DNA from: Aestuariispira ectoiniformans
Lineage (GTDB): Bacteria; Pseudomonadota; Alphaproteobacteria; UBA8366; Aestuariispiraceae
NCBI RefSeq assembly: GCF_025136295.1
Contig: NZ_CP062788.1
Coordinates: 3,985,588 to 4,049,587, forward strand
DNA: 64,000 nt
Reading direction: 5' to 3'
Position 1 is the first letter of the stretch. The number at the start of each line of letters is the position of its first letter. Both the position numbers and the translations under genes were made by a program. The notes under the pieces were generated by a model. It worked only from the letters and a program-made list of their open reading frames with translations, did not search any database and had not been told where the DNA came from. Positions 34,378 to 43,216 of this stretch are shown in pieces.

Positions 34378-35679
34378 ATGAAAGTCTTTTTGTCCCTGTT
34401 GATTCTTTATTCTGGCTTTTTAGCTTCGTTTTTCCTGAACAAATTTCTGATCAAAAACCTGGCGCTCGACGGATTAGGCGACTTTAACGTGGGGATCAGC
34501 GTCGCCGCAATTCTCAGCGTGATTGCTGTCTTTGGTGGTCACTCCCTGGCCCATCATTTCGTGCCCCGTTATCTTTCCGAGGATAAATGGCCGCATATCT
34601 GTGGCTTCATCCGACATCACATCACGATGGCAGGTCTGTCCAGCGCGGCAATCGCCGTTGTCGCACTGGGTCTGATCGGTGGATTTGCCTATTTCGAGAT
34701 GACTGATCAGTTGCATGAAGCCGTAACGGCAAGCCTGCTCACCCCCTTCTTTGCCGTTACGCTGTTTTTCGGACACGTGATCCAGTCCATGGGACGCCCG
34801 GTGGCAGCCCTTTATCCTTATGAAATCATGCGTCCGCTCCTGTTCTGGCTCGGCTGCCTGATTTGGTTACAGATTTTCCCGGATATCGATGAATTCGGAG
34901 CGATGTTGATGTTGGCGGTCGCGCTCTGCCTGTGCATCCTGGTTCAATACGTCACCATTTCGCGGGCCCTGCCGGTGCCGATCACATGCGCAGACCCGGC
35001 CTATGAGAAAGCCGCCTGGAATAATACCGGCATTCCCCTGCTATGGACTGCACTGACGACGAGCTTCCTGCCCCGCATCAACCTGCTGTCCCTGGAAGTC
35101 CTGCACCCTGTGGAGGCAAGCGTCGGCATCTATACGCTGTTGCTTTTCCTTCCCTCCATCATCTGGCTGAATTTTCATGCCATGAATGCGGTTATAAGGC
35201 CCAGGATCATAAAGATGGTTGGGAATACCGCCAGCCTGCAGCAGCAGTTCAATCAAAGCACGCAAATCCTGTTCGCCTGCAATATCCTCACCGCCGGCAT
35301 AATGATCGTCTTCGCCCGGCCGATCCTCGGCTGGTTCCACAAAGACCTGTTACCCTATGAAGGCTGGCTGGTGTTCCTGTTGCTAAGCGCCTGCCTCAGC
35401 AGCATAGCGGAACTGGCGGGACCCTTCCTGTCTTTGAACGGGCATCACAGAAAATCCGCCAAACTGAACAGCGGCCTCGTCGCAATCAACCTGGTTGTAG
35501 CGCCGGTATGTGTTTATTTCTTCGGCCTGGAAGGTGCCATCTGCTCCCTGGTCGGCATCCGCTTTACCCGCAGCCTCGCCAGTTACAGCCTGCTATACCG
35601 GCATGTGACGATAAAGCCCTGGCTGGCTCTGGATATCTCATCAACTCTGGCCGCGCGGAAAGGACTTAGCCCTCGATAA
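34378..35679 (+). CDS. Polysaccharide flippase-like membrane protein
   Basis: The 433-residue protein has about 12 hydrophobic helices without a signal peptide, starting SLLILYSGFLASFFLNKFLI. The fold pattern (NVGISVAAILSVIAVFGGHS, then GIPLLWTALTTSFLPRINLL at the start of the second half) resembles the MOP superfamily that includes Wzx-type and MurJ-type flippases. There are no glycosyltransferase neighbours, so substrate and pathway cannot be inferred. It overlaps the convergent osmC-like gene by 14 bases. The 188 bases before it are AT-rich and show only the ilvE terminator. Confidence 0.7.
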   Translation: MKVFLSLLILYSGFLASFFLNKFLIKNLALDGLGDFNVGISVAAILSVIAVFGGHSLAHHFVPRYLSEDKWPHICGFIRHHITMAGLSSAAIAVVALGLIGGFAYFEMTDQLHEAVTASLLTPFFAVTLFFGHVIQSMGRPVAALYPYEIMRPLLFWLGCLIWLQIFPDIDEFGAMLMLAVALCLCILVQYVTISRALPVPITCADPAYEKAAWNNTGIPLLWTALTTSFLPRINLLSLEVLHPVEASVGIYTLLLFLPSIIWLNFHAMNAVIRPRIIKMVGNTASLQQQFNQSTQILFACNILTAGIMIVFARPILGWFHKDLLPYEGWLVFLLLSACLSSIAELAGPFLSLNGHHRKSAKLNSGLVAINLVVAPVCVYFFGLEGAICSLVGIRFTRSLASYSLLYRHVTIKPWLALDISSTLAARKGLSPR

Positions 35680-36139
35680 TATCCACAGTCGGTTCATGGA
35701 TGACCGGGAAATTCACCGAATTGGCAATGAAGCATTTTTCATGGGCTTGCCCATGCAAAGACAGCGCGAGATCGGGATCACCGTCCAGAATAGAGACCTT
35801 GGGGAACAGGGTAACCGATTCAAACCGACCGGCCCCATCACTCCCTTCGCTCATTACGCCACAGGCACTATCCTCATAGCCGGCAACGACAATCCCGTTG
35901 ACCGTGCAAAGGTGCAGATACCACAGCATATGACAGGCCGACAGCGAAGCCACCAGCATATCTTCCGGGTTATGCAGGCTGGCATCTCCACGAAAGGCCG
36001 GGTCTGCGGATCCACGGATCGGTGCCTTGCCTTCGATCTCAATCCGATGTTCGCGGGAATACCCCCGATAGTCGCGGGCAGGTCCTTCCTCGCCCCCCGT
36101 CCAGACCACCTTTGCTGCGTAGCGATGCGACTTTGCCAT
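35666..36139 (-). CDS. OsmC-family peroxide-reducing protein
   Basis: The 157-residue protein contains the two redox cysteines of the family: C69 in SLSACHMLWYLHL and C136 in HEKCFIANSVNFPV. HNPEDMLVASLSAC is the typical approach to the first. Members reduce organic hydroperoxides with lipoylated partners. It stands alone, divergent from a LysR-type gene that could control it. Confidence 0.92.
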   Translation of the reverse strand: MAKSHRYAAKVVWTGGEEGPARDYRGYSREHRIEIEGKAPIRGSADPAFRGDASLHNPEDMLVASLSACHMLWYLHLCTVNGIVVAGYEDSACGVMSEGSDGAGRFESVTLFPKVSILDGDPDLALSLHGQAHEKCFIANSVNFPVIHEPTVDIIEG

Positions 36140-36234
36140 TTTTGTCCTCCGTAAATGCCGTCAACAAACTAGCACAGACACTCCCATAATAAATTTCTAT
36201 ATTTTTTATACATTACATGCATATTCGCATGATT

Positions 36235-37143
36235 ATGGATAATTGGGATGATATTCGCGTCTTTCTGGCTATTGCGCGCTGTGGAAATCTGACTGCGGCA
36301 GGGAAGGAGCTTGCCCTGACACAGCCCAGTGTCGGGCGGCGTCTCGCCCTGTTGGAAGAGCGGTTGGGCAGCCCCCTGTTCCTGCGCAGCGGGCGGCAAT
36401 GGACATTGACGGAACTGGGCCGGGACCTGGCAGAGTCCGCATCCACGATGCAAACCGCAGCCGATGCCATCAACCGCAAGACAAGCAGCCACACCCAGGG
36501 AGAACAGGGTATTGTCCGCGTGACCAGCACCGACGGATTGGGGGCCTATTGGCTGCCCGATCTCGCCGTGCAACTGCGCCAACAGCATCCTTCAATCATG
36601 CTGGAGGTGATCACGGGCAACAGGCCGTTGGATTTATCCCGCCGCAGTGCCGATATCGCCCTGCGGCTCTACCGCCCGGAGGAAGACGATCTGATCATCC
36701 GCAAGCTGGGCAAAATTTCCTTCAGGCTATTTGCGTCCCCCGCCTATCTGGCCCGATGGGGCAGCCCCGCCACCATACACGACCTGCCCACACACAGTTT
36801 CATCGGGCAGGCGCTGGATTATGACAACACAGTGGAATTCGCCTGGCTCAGGCAGCATGTAGCGGAGCCGGATTTCGTCTTCCGTTCAGGGTCCGCCGTT
36901 GCGCAGGCGCAGGCCGCAAAACAGGGCATGGGCATTGCCCTTCTGCCACGCTATCTGGCCTATGCCATAGGCGGTCTGACCGAAATTACGCTACCCGAGG
37001 CGCCAACCGGCAAGGACGTCTGGCTGGCGACACATCGCGACCTGCGGCGCATTCCGAAAGTTGCCGCGGCCTGGGATTTCATCAAATCACAGGCCGTGGC
37101 CGACAATTGCATCTTTGAACGGAATGAAGATTTACAGGCGTAG
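36235..37143 (+). CDS. LysR-type transcriptional regulator
   Basis: The protein begins MDNWDDIRVFLAIARCGNLT, AAGKELALTQPSVGRRLALLE is the recognition helix region, and a typical effector domain of about 200 residues follows (STDGLGAYWLPDLAVQLRQQ). ATG 36235 gives 302 residues; ATGs at 36217 and 36229 would add six or two residues. No clear ribosome-binding site distinguishes them. It is divergent from the OsmC-like gene and overlaps the GNAT gene by 12 bases at its 3' end. Confidence 0.88.
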   Translation: MDNWDDIRVFLAIARCGNLTAAGKELALTQPSVGRRLALLEERLGSPLFLRSGRQWTLTELGRDLAESASTMQTAADAINRKTSSHTQGEQGIVRVTSTDGLGAYWLPDLAVQLRQQHPSIMLEVITGNRPLDLSRRSADIALRLYRPEEDDLIIRKLGKISFRLFASPAYLARWGSPATIHDLPTHSFIGQALDYDNTVEFAWLRQHVAEPDFVFRSGSAVAQAQAAKQGMGIALLPRYLAYAIGGLTEITLPEAPTGKDVWLATHRDLRRIPKVAAAWDFIKSQAVADNCIFERNEDLQA

Positions 37144-37596
37144 TTTCAGGGTCGGCCCAATATTGCGGAAGCCTTCACGCAGATAGAAATTCACGGCACG
37201 GGTGCCCTCATCACCACCTGGCGTATTCAATTCCAGACAGGACCACCCCCGCCGACGCCCCATTTCGGATGCATGGCTGATCATCTTTTCGCCCACGCCG
37301 CGGGAACGGTGGACGGGGTCCACGAAAAATTCGGTAATCAGGCCATATCGCCCCTTGGCGAAAAGGGCGACCGCCTCGGTAATGGTCATCACGGCAAGGG
37401 GCCTGCGGTTCTCATCAAAGCCCAGCAGGGCGGAAAAACGCGGGTCTTCGTCGTCAAACAACTGATGGCAGGTCTCATAGACCTCTTCATCGGAAACGGG
37501 CGACTCGCCGCGATAAAGCTCCTGCAGAAGCTGATAGACCATGATCGACACAAGGTCCGCATCATTGGGCCCGGCCTCAACAATCTCGATGTTCAT
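37132..37596 (-). CDS. GNAT-family N-acetyltransferase
   Basis: The 154-residue protein shows the acetyl-CoA fold: ITEFFVDPVHRSRGVGEKMI with the R-G-x-G loop (SRGVGEK), then GWSCLELNTPGGDEGTRAVN and FYLREGF. The substrate is unknown. It lies just downstream of moaE on the same strand (26-base gap) but has no evident tie to molybdopterin synthesis. Confidence 0.88.
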   Translation of the reverse strand: MNIEIVEAGPNDADLVSIMVYQLLQELYRGESPVSDEEVYETCHQLFDDEDPRFSALLGFDENRRPLAVMTITEAVALFAKGRYGLITEFFVDPVHRSRGVGEKMISHASEMGRRRGWSCLELNTPGGDEGTRAVNFYLREGFRNIGPTLKLRL

Positions 37597-37622
37597 GAAG
37601 TCTTCCCTGAAGTTATTTTATA

Positions 37623-38093
37623 TTATTTACTTTGTTTTTTGTCGGACCAGCGCGCGGCGGCCTCGTCGTCCGTCTCACGCGCATCGACCCAGCTTGCCTC
37701 GCCGTGGTCGTTTTCCTCGACTTTCCAGAACGGCGCTTTCGTTTTCAGCCAGTCGATCAGAAAGTTACAGGCCTCAAAAGCGGCCTGCCTGTGGGCGCTG
37801 GCGGCGGCAACCAGAACGATCTGCTCTCCCGGCTCCATCCGTCCATAACGATGAATGATCAGGCTGTTTTCCAGAGGCCAGCGCGCGCAGGCCTCTGCCT
37901 CGATCCGCTCCAGCATCTTTTCCGTCATGCCCGGGTAATGTTCCAGCGTCATGGCGGAAACATCATCGCCGTCATTCATATCCCGCACCAGCCCGACGAA
38001 GGAACAGAGGCCGCCCACATTGTGGTTGCCATCGGTCATTGCCTTCATTTCCCGGGCGAGATCGAAATCCTCTTGCTGTACGCGAACAGTCAT
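37623..38093 (-). CDS. moaE: Molybdopterin synthase catalytic subunit
   Basis: MoaE transfers sulfur from MoaD to precursor Z. The 156-residue protein shows GGLCSFVGLVRDMNDGDDVS, LEHYPGMTEKML, IIHRYGRMEPGEQIVLVAAA and the catalytic lysine region DWLKTKAPFWKVEE. It follows moaD by 7 bases and its upstream neighbours are moeA and mobB, so the module covers three steps of cofactor synthesis. Confidence 0.95.
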   Translation of the reverse strand: MTVRVQQEDFDLAREMKAMTDGNHNVGGLCSFVGLVRDMNDGDDVSAMTLEHYPGMTEKMLERIEAEACARWPLENSLIIHRYGRMEPGEQIVLVAAASAHRQAAFEACNFLIDWLKTKAPFWKVEENDHGEASWVDARETDDEAAARWSDKKQSK

Positions 38094-38100
38094 GAATGTG

Positions 38101-38352
38101 TCAGCCCCCGGTCACCGGCGGGAAAAAGGCCACTTCGTCCCCCGCCTTGACCGGCGCGTCAAAGTCGGCGAATTCCTGGTTCACAGCAACCTTGATCGCC
38201 GTCATATCGCGAAAGGCATCGAAATAGCCCGTGCCCCGGCTACGCAGCCAATCCACAAGCTGGCCGGTGGTGGCAACGTCGTCCGGCAGGTCGATAACCT
38301 CTTCACCGGTTCCAACCTTCTGCCGCAGCCAGGCAAAATACATAACCTTCAT
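38101..38352 (-). CDS. moaD: Molybdopterin synthase sulfur carrier subunit
   Basis: MoaD is a ubiquitin-fold sulfur carrier. The 83-residue protein starts MKVMYFAWLRQKVGTGEEVI and ends FPPVTGG, with the essential C-terminal Gly-Gly that becomes a thiocarboxylate. It overlaps moeA by 4 bases (ATGA) and precedes moaE. Confidence 0.95.
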   Translation of the reverse strand: MKVMYFAWLRQKVGTGEEVIDLPDDVATTGQLVDWLRSRGTGYFDAFRDMTAIKVAVNQEFADFDAPVKAGDEVAFFPPVTGG

Positions 38353-39635
38353 CGCAATACCTCACTAAAGGGCAAGAAATCGACAACCGTTCCGGCAGTT
38401 ATTTGGGTAGTATCCTCGCCCAAGTCAATGAAGCCATCCGCGCCGACCAGCGACGAAATGATCGCCGCACCGCTCGCACCATGCTTCACGGCCTTGGGCA
38501 AACCGCTCTCATCACGGCCTGTCAGCCGCGCACGGACAAATTCGCGGCGGCCTTTCTTTTTCTTGTAATCGGCATCCAGCACGACGGCATAGCGACGCGG
38601 CGGGCAGTTTTCCTGCCCCGCCATCACCTGCACCATCGGATAGCCGATCAGGGTAAAGGTCGTGAAAGCCGCCACCGGATTGCCTGGCAGACCGAAAACT
38701 GGCACCACACGACCATCCCCTGCCTTCACCTGGCCCATACCAACAGGGCGGCCGGGTTTGATCGCCAGACGCCAGAAGTTCAACTCCCCGGATTGCCGGA
38801 TCACATTGCAGATATGGTCTTCCTCACCGACAGACATGCCGCCGGAGGTAACAATCAGATCATTCTCGTCCGCCGCCTCGGCCAGCGCCCGGGCAATACT
38901 ATCCTCGTCGTCGGGCAGGATGCCCTTGTCCTGCACTGAACAGCCCATGTTTTCCAACATGGCCGCGATCATATGCCGGTTGGCGTCATAGATCGCCCCC
39001 GCAGGCAAATCGCAGCCGGGCTCGAAAACCTCGTCGCCCGTGGACAGGACAGCCACCCTCAATGGTCTATAGACCTCAAGGTCGGCCAGCCCCTGACTGG
39101 CCGCCATGGCGATATGCTGTGGCTCAAGACGCGTGCCCGCCTTCAGGATCAAATCGCCTTCGCCAACATCCTCGCCAGCCTTGCGCCGGTTCGAACCGGA
39201 TTTGATGCCCGGCAGCAGGGTGACCTTGCCGTCTTCCTCCCGGCAATCCTCCTGCATCATAACCGTATCCGGTCCGCCGTCCGGACCATCCGGCATCGGT
39301 GCACCGGTGAAGATACGGATGGCCTCGCCGTGCCCTGCGGGGCCGTTCAGCGGATGCCCCGCCGCCACACGCCCACGCACCGGCAGGACAGTCTCCGCAT
39401 CGGCGTTCAGATCGGCATGATAGACCGCATAACCATCTACGGCGGAATTGTCGTAAGGCGGCACATTACGGCGGGCAATCACATCCACCGCCAGAACCCG
39501 TTGCCTTGCCTGAGACAAAGATACGGTTTCCGTTCCGACAACCGCCGTCAGGCGTTTCGTCAGTAGCGAGAGCGCCTCATCGACCGGCAACAGGTCTCCA
39601 CTGAAAGCAAAGCAGTCATCAGTCAGCTGCGCCAT
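38349..39635 (-). CDS. moeA: Molybdopterin molybdenumtransferase
   Basis: MoeA inserts molybdate into adenylated molybdopterin. The 428-residue protein has PPYDNSAVDGYAVYHADL, PVRGRVAAGHPLNGPAGHGE, IFTGAPMPDGPD, VLSTGDEVFEPG and VTSGGMSVGEEDHI, and KPGRPVGMGQV with GLPGNPVAAF. ATG 39635 follows AGGAGG; it lies 17 bases inside the end of mobB. Upstream in-frame codons would give an unrelated extension. Confidence 0.95.
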   Translation of the reverse strand: MAQLTDDCFAFSGDLLPVDEALSLLTKRLTAVVGTETVSLSQARQRVLAVDVIARRNVPPYDNSAVDGYAVYHADLNADAETVLPVRGRVAAGHPLNGPAGHGEAIRIFTGAPMPDGPDGGPDTVMMQEDCREEDGKVTLLPGIKSGSNRRKAGEDVGEGDLILKAGTRLEPQHIAMAASQGLADLEVYRPLRVAVLSTGDEVFEPGCDLPAGAIYDANRHMIAAMLENMGCSVQDKGILPDDEDSIARALAEAADENDLIVTSGGMSVGEEDHICNVIRQSGELNFWRLAIKPGRPVGMGQVKAGDGRVVPVFGLPGNPVAAFTTFTLIGYPMVQVMAGQENCPPRRYAVVLDADYKKKKGRREFVRARLTGRDESGLPKAVKHGASGAAIISSLVGADGFIDLGEDTTQITAGTVVDFLPFSEVLR

Positions 39636-40149
39636 GACGAACCTCCTCCTTTTGCAGACCGCAATAGTCCAGGATGAAATCCGCGATCGCCGGAACATCA
39701 TTAAGGTCCAGTCGGCGACAATCCTTGGCTTCCGTCAATTCATCGTCACAGGCAATGGCGACAACCCGATCATCCTGGACGGCCAGCAGGGGTTTACCCT
39801 CGGACGGACGGTGCACTTCCAGTTTCGGGTGATCACCGTATTTGAACCCTTCAACCATGAGCAGGTCAACCGGGCTCATATGGCTGATCAATTCGTCCAG
39901 GCTGGGTTCCGGCGCGCCGCGCAACTCATGCATCAGCGCCCAGCGGTTCGACGATGAGATAAGCACCTCGGACGCCCCGGCCTGACGATGTTCGTAAGAG
40001 TCTTTTCCCGGTTTATCGACGTCAAACTTATGATGGGCGTGTTTGATTGTGGATACTGTTATGCCACGTCCCACCAGTTCCGGGATCAGTTTGACCAACA
40101 ACGTTGTCTTCCCGCTTCCGCTCCAACCTGCCAGACCAAAGACCTTCAT
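39619..40149 (-). CDS. mobB: Molybdopterin-guanine dinucleotide biosynthesis protein MobB
   Basis: MobB is a P-loop GTPase that assists MobA. The 176-residue protein has the Walker A FGLAGWSGSGKTTLLVKLIP, STIKHAHHKFDVDKPGKDSY and DLLMVEGFKYGDHPKLEVHR. The 3' end overlaps moeA by 17 bases. No mobA is adjacent. It lies 43 bases after pgsA on the same strand. Confidence 0.93.
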   Translation of the reverse strand: MKVFGLAGWSGSGKTTLLVKLIPELVGRGITVSTIKHAHHKFDVDKPGKDSYEHRQAGASEVLISSSNRWALMHELRGAPEPSLDELISHMSPVDLLMVEGFKYGDHPKLEVHRPSEGKPLLAVQDDRVVAIACDDELTEAKDCRRLDLNDVPAIADFILDYCGLQKEEVRHGAAD

Positions 40150-40192
40150 ATTCTTTTCTCCGCTTCGGACGTTGAATGAGGTGGGCGTATTT

Positions 40193-40744
40193 TCACGTCA
40201 TATGACGCAACCCGGCCCTGAGGTAATCAAAACCGGTAACGACGGTAAGCACCGCCGCAATCCACAGAAGAACCAACCCGATGATATCCGCCGGGACCGG
40301 ACCGGTATTGGCCGGACCGACGATCAGGAAGCCCAAAGCCAGCATCTGGATCGTGGTTTTCCATTTTGCCAATTTACTGACCGGCATGCCGACCTGCAGT
40401 TCCGCCAGGAACTCCCGCAGGCCCGAAACCGTGATCTCGCGCAACAAGATAATCAGGCAGGCCAGAATATCGACCCCCGACACCTGACCGGAGGCGACCA
40501 GCATAAGGATGATGGACGCGACCAGCAATTTGTCGGCAATGGGATCGAGAAAACGGCCCAGTTTGGAAATCTGGTTCATGGAGCGCGCGGCCACACCATC
40601 GAAATAATCGGTGACACAGGCCAGCACATAGAGACCGAACATGACCCAGCGCACCGTCGACCCGTCCCAGAAGAACAGGGCGATGATCGGCGGAATCACC
40701 AGAATCCGCATAAGGGTCAACAGATTTGGCAGGCTGGTCAACAT
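40193..40744 (-). CDS. pgsA: CDP-diacylglycerol-glycerol-3-phosphate 3-phosphatidyltransferase
   Basis: PgsA commits CDP-diacylglycerol to phosphatidylglycerol. The 183-residue membrane protein carries the CDP-alcohol phosphotransferase motif D-G-x2-A-R-x8-G-x3-D-x3-D as DGVAARSMNQISKLGRFLD followed by PIAD. It opens with LTSLPNLLTLMRILVIPPII. It is downstream of uvrC by 137 bases, the common alphaproteobacterial order. Confidence 0.94.
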   Translation of the reverse strand: MLTSLPNLLTLMRILVIPPIIALFFWDGSTVRWVMFGLYVLACVTDYFDGVAARSMNQISKLGRFLDPIADKLLVASIILMLVASGQVSGVDILACLIILLREITVSGLREFLAELQVGMPVSKLAKWKTTIQMLALGFLIVGPANTGPVPADIIGLVLLWIAAVLTVVTGFDYLRAGLRHMT

Positions 40745-40881
40745 GATGGGCAGTCACTATTCCTTACCGTGGATGCAGCCGTTTTAGCGGGAAGTCAACG
40801 CGGACGCAATGCGCCCAAAGCGCACAAAGACGCACTTTCGCGTCATTTCACATATTCCACGGCCGAAAGGATCACAGATAA

Positions 40882-42807
40882 TCACCCGCTGTCGCTGTGG
40901 AAAAAACCATAAATCTTCTTCGCCACGGCCTTGGAAATGCCGTCGATCCCCTCCAGGTCCGACAGGCCCGCACGCGCCACCGCCTTGGCCGATCCGAAAT
41001 GCAACAACAGCGCCTTTTTACGCTTCGCCCCAATGCCGGGGATTTCGTCCAGCGGGTTACGACCCATATCCTTGGCGCGCTTTTTCCGATGGGTTCCAAT
41101 CGCAAAACGGTGCGATTCATCGCGCAGGCGCTGAATAAAATAGAGAACCGGGTCGCGCGGCTCCAGCATGAAGGGCGGCCTGTCCGGCAAGTGCAGGCGT
41201 TCGCGGCCCGCATTTCGCTCTGGTCCCTTCGCCACCCCCAACAGGGCGATGTCATTGGTCAGCCCCAATTCCTCCAGGACCTCTACGGCAATGGACAGTT
41301 GCCCCTTGCCGCCATCGACGATCACAAGATCGGGCCAGTTTTCCGATTCCCGATCCGGGTCCTCCTTCAGTGCACGGGAAAAACGGCGTGTCAGCACTTC
41401 CCGCATCATCTGATAGTCATCACCACCATCTTCACCGACGGCCTTGCCCGCCGTCTTGATGTTGAACTTGCGATAGGCATTTTTCATGAAGCCTTCCGGC
41501 CCTGCCACGATCATCGCGCCAATGGCGCTGCTGCCTTGGATGTGGCTGTTATCGTATACCTCGACACGGTTGATACTGGACTCGATACCCAGTTTTTCCG
41601 CCAGCCCGTCCAGCAGGCGGCGCTGTGAGGTGCTTTCCGCCAGGCGGCGCTGCAATGCATCCCGCGCGTTGTTGACCGCGTGGTCCAACAGCGTCTTGCG
41701 GTCGCCGCGCTTGGGCTCGCTGATTTCCACCTTGCGGCCCGCCTTCTGGGACAAGGCCTCCTGCAGCAGGTCCAGTTCCACCGGCTTTACATTGCACAAC
41801 AGCAACGACGGCGGCGGTTTGTTGTCATAGAACTGGCCGATGAAGGCCGCCATGATCTCATCCGCCTCCATCTGCCTGTCATGAGAGGGGAAATAGGAAT
41901 GATTGCCGTTGTTTCGCCCGCCACGAAAGAAGAAGACCTGGATACAGGCCTGCCCGCCCTCCACAAACAAGGCCAAGACATCCGCATCGCGCACGCCTTC
42001 CACATTGATGCCTTGATGGGATTGCACAACCGCCATGGCGCGCAGCCGATCGCGCAGGGTCGCCGCGCGTTCGAAGTCCAGCGCCTCGGAGGCTTTTTGC
42101 ATTTCCTCAGCCAGATCGGCCTGAATGTCCCGGCTGTTGCCCGACAGGAAAGCCTTGGCCTGCTTCACGGTTTCCAGATAGTCCTCACGGCTGATCTTCT
42201 CCACGCAGGGCGCAGAACACCGCTTGATCTGATACTGCAGACAAGGCCTTGTCCGGTTTGCGAATGTCCCGTCGCTACAGTTGCGCAGCAGGAAGGCGCG
42301 CTGCAACACAGTCAGCGTCCGGTTGACCGCCCCGGCGGAGGCAAAGGGACCGAAATAATCTCCCTTGGTATCGCGCGCGCCGCGATGTTTCTCGATCTGT
42401 GGAAATTCGTGATCGGTACGGATCAGGATATCCGGAAAGGTCTTGTCGTCGCGCAGCAACACATTGTAGCGCGGCTTCAGCTTCTTGATCAGGTTGTTTT
42501 CCAGAAGCAGCGCTTCCACCTCGGTATGGGTGGTGACGAATTCCATTATACGCGTTTCCGCGATCATCCGTTGCAACCGGATCAGCAACTTGTTCGGGCG
42601 CGTATAGGAGGCGACCCGTTTTTTCAGGCTGTAGGCTTTACCCACATAAAGTACATCACCGCGTTCGTTCAGCATTCTGTAAACGCCGGGCGTATTGCCC
42701 AGATTCTCAAGATACCCCTTGATCACGGCCACACCATGGGCCAGCCGGTTCTCCGGTTCAGGCTCCACCTCTGCGGTACTATCGGACGTCTTTTTAACCT
42801 CAGTCAT
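40882..42807 (-). CDS. uvrC: Excinuclease ABC subunit C
   Basis: UvrC makes both incisions in nucleotide excision repair. GIY-YIG domain: GVYRMLNERGDVLYVGKAYS. Cys-rich loop: CLQYQIKRCSAPC. UVR motif: EEMQKASEALDFERAATLRD. RNase-H-like endonuclease domain from RVEVYDNSHIQGSSAIGAM. The tandem helix-hairpin-helix contains LDEIPGIGAKRKKALLLHFG and LEGIDGISKAVAKKIYGF. ATG 42807 gives 641 residues. GTG 42819 would lie inside the SOS box. A LexA-type box starts 7 bases upstream. Confidence 0.96.
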   Translation of the reverse strand: MTEVKKTSDSTAEVEPEPENRLAHGVAVIKGYLENLGNTPGVYRMLNERGDVLYVGKAYSLKKRVASYTRPNKLLIRLQRMIAETRIMEFVTTHTEVEALLLENNLIKKLKPRYNVLLRDDKTFPDILIRTDHEFPQIEKHRGARDTKGDYFGPFASAGAVNRTLTVLQRAFLLRNCSDGTFANRTRPCLQYQIKRCSAPCVEKISREDYLETVKQAKAFLSGNSRDIQADLAEEMQKASEALDFERAATLRDRLRAMAVVQSHQGINVEGVRDADVLALFVEGGQACIQVFFFRGGRNNGNHSYFPSHDRQMEADEIMAAFIGQFYDNKPPPSLLLCNVKPVELDLLQEALSQKAGRKVEISEPKRGDRKTLLDHAVNNARDALQRRLAESTSQRRLLDGLAEKLGIESSINRVEVYDNSHIQGSSAIGAMIVAGPEGFMKNAYRKFNIKTAGKAVGEDGGDDYQMMREVLTRRFSRALKEDPDRESENWPDLVIVDGGKGQLSIAVEVLEELGLTNDIALLGVAKGPERNAGRERLHLPDRPPFMLEPRDPVLYFIQRLRDESHRFAIGTHRKKRAKDMGRNPLDEIPGIGAKRKKALLLHFGSAKAVARAGLSDLEGIDGISKAVAKKIYGFFHSDSG

Positions 42808-42813
42808 ACTTCT

Positions 42814-42828
42814 GTTCACACCATGTTC
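42814..42828. promoter_or_regulatory. LexA/SOS box before uvrC
   Basis: GTTCACACCATGTTC is a perfect GTTC-N7-GTTC, the alphaproteobacterial LexA consensus, ending 7 bases before the uvrC start (minus strand GAAC-N7-GAAC). Confidence 0.65.
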
Positions 42829-43216
42829 CGGGCCACAAAAACGACCCTCACGGGGATTCCTGTCAAGGGGATTTTTTGCTCCTCAACAATCCACGAAACC
42901 TGTGGATAACCTTAGGGACAAGTTGAAGGTAACTGTCCGACTCTCGCAAAAACCCTTGGCTTTGTACATCTTGCTTAATTTTTAGGCACCACATTGTAAG
43001 TCATTGAAAACAAACGTTTTGAAAGATTATAACTTTTAATGTTTTGTTAAATGCCGAATCAAAGCCCGTCTTTCCAAACGGTCACAAATCCCTGTCAAGC
43101 TCCTGTGCACAACCAAATTGCATTTTATCCAAATTTTTCTGCAAAGTTAGGCATTTCTGCCTAATTAGCATACGATTGACTTGTGATTTCACCCGACATT
43201 ACTGCGATATTTCAGG
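42829..43216. other. Gene-free AT-rich region with DnaA, CtrA and GANTC sites
   Basis: No gene is supported. The region holds TGTGGATAA (42901-42909, perfect DnaA box, inverse TTATCCACA), an inverted DnaA-like ATCCAC at 42889-42894, TGTGCACAA near 43104 and TTATCCAAA at 43125-43133 (one mismatch each), and TTAA-N7-TTAA at 43036-43050 (CtrA consensus). GANTC occurs at about 42855, 42940 and 43056. TTAGGCATTTCTGCCTAA is a palindrome at 43147-43164. The centre, about 42960-43060, is markedly AT-rich. It is the leader of uvrC, but it is unusually long and site-dense. Confidence 0.5.
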
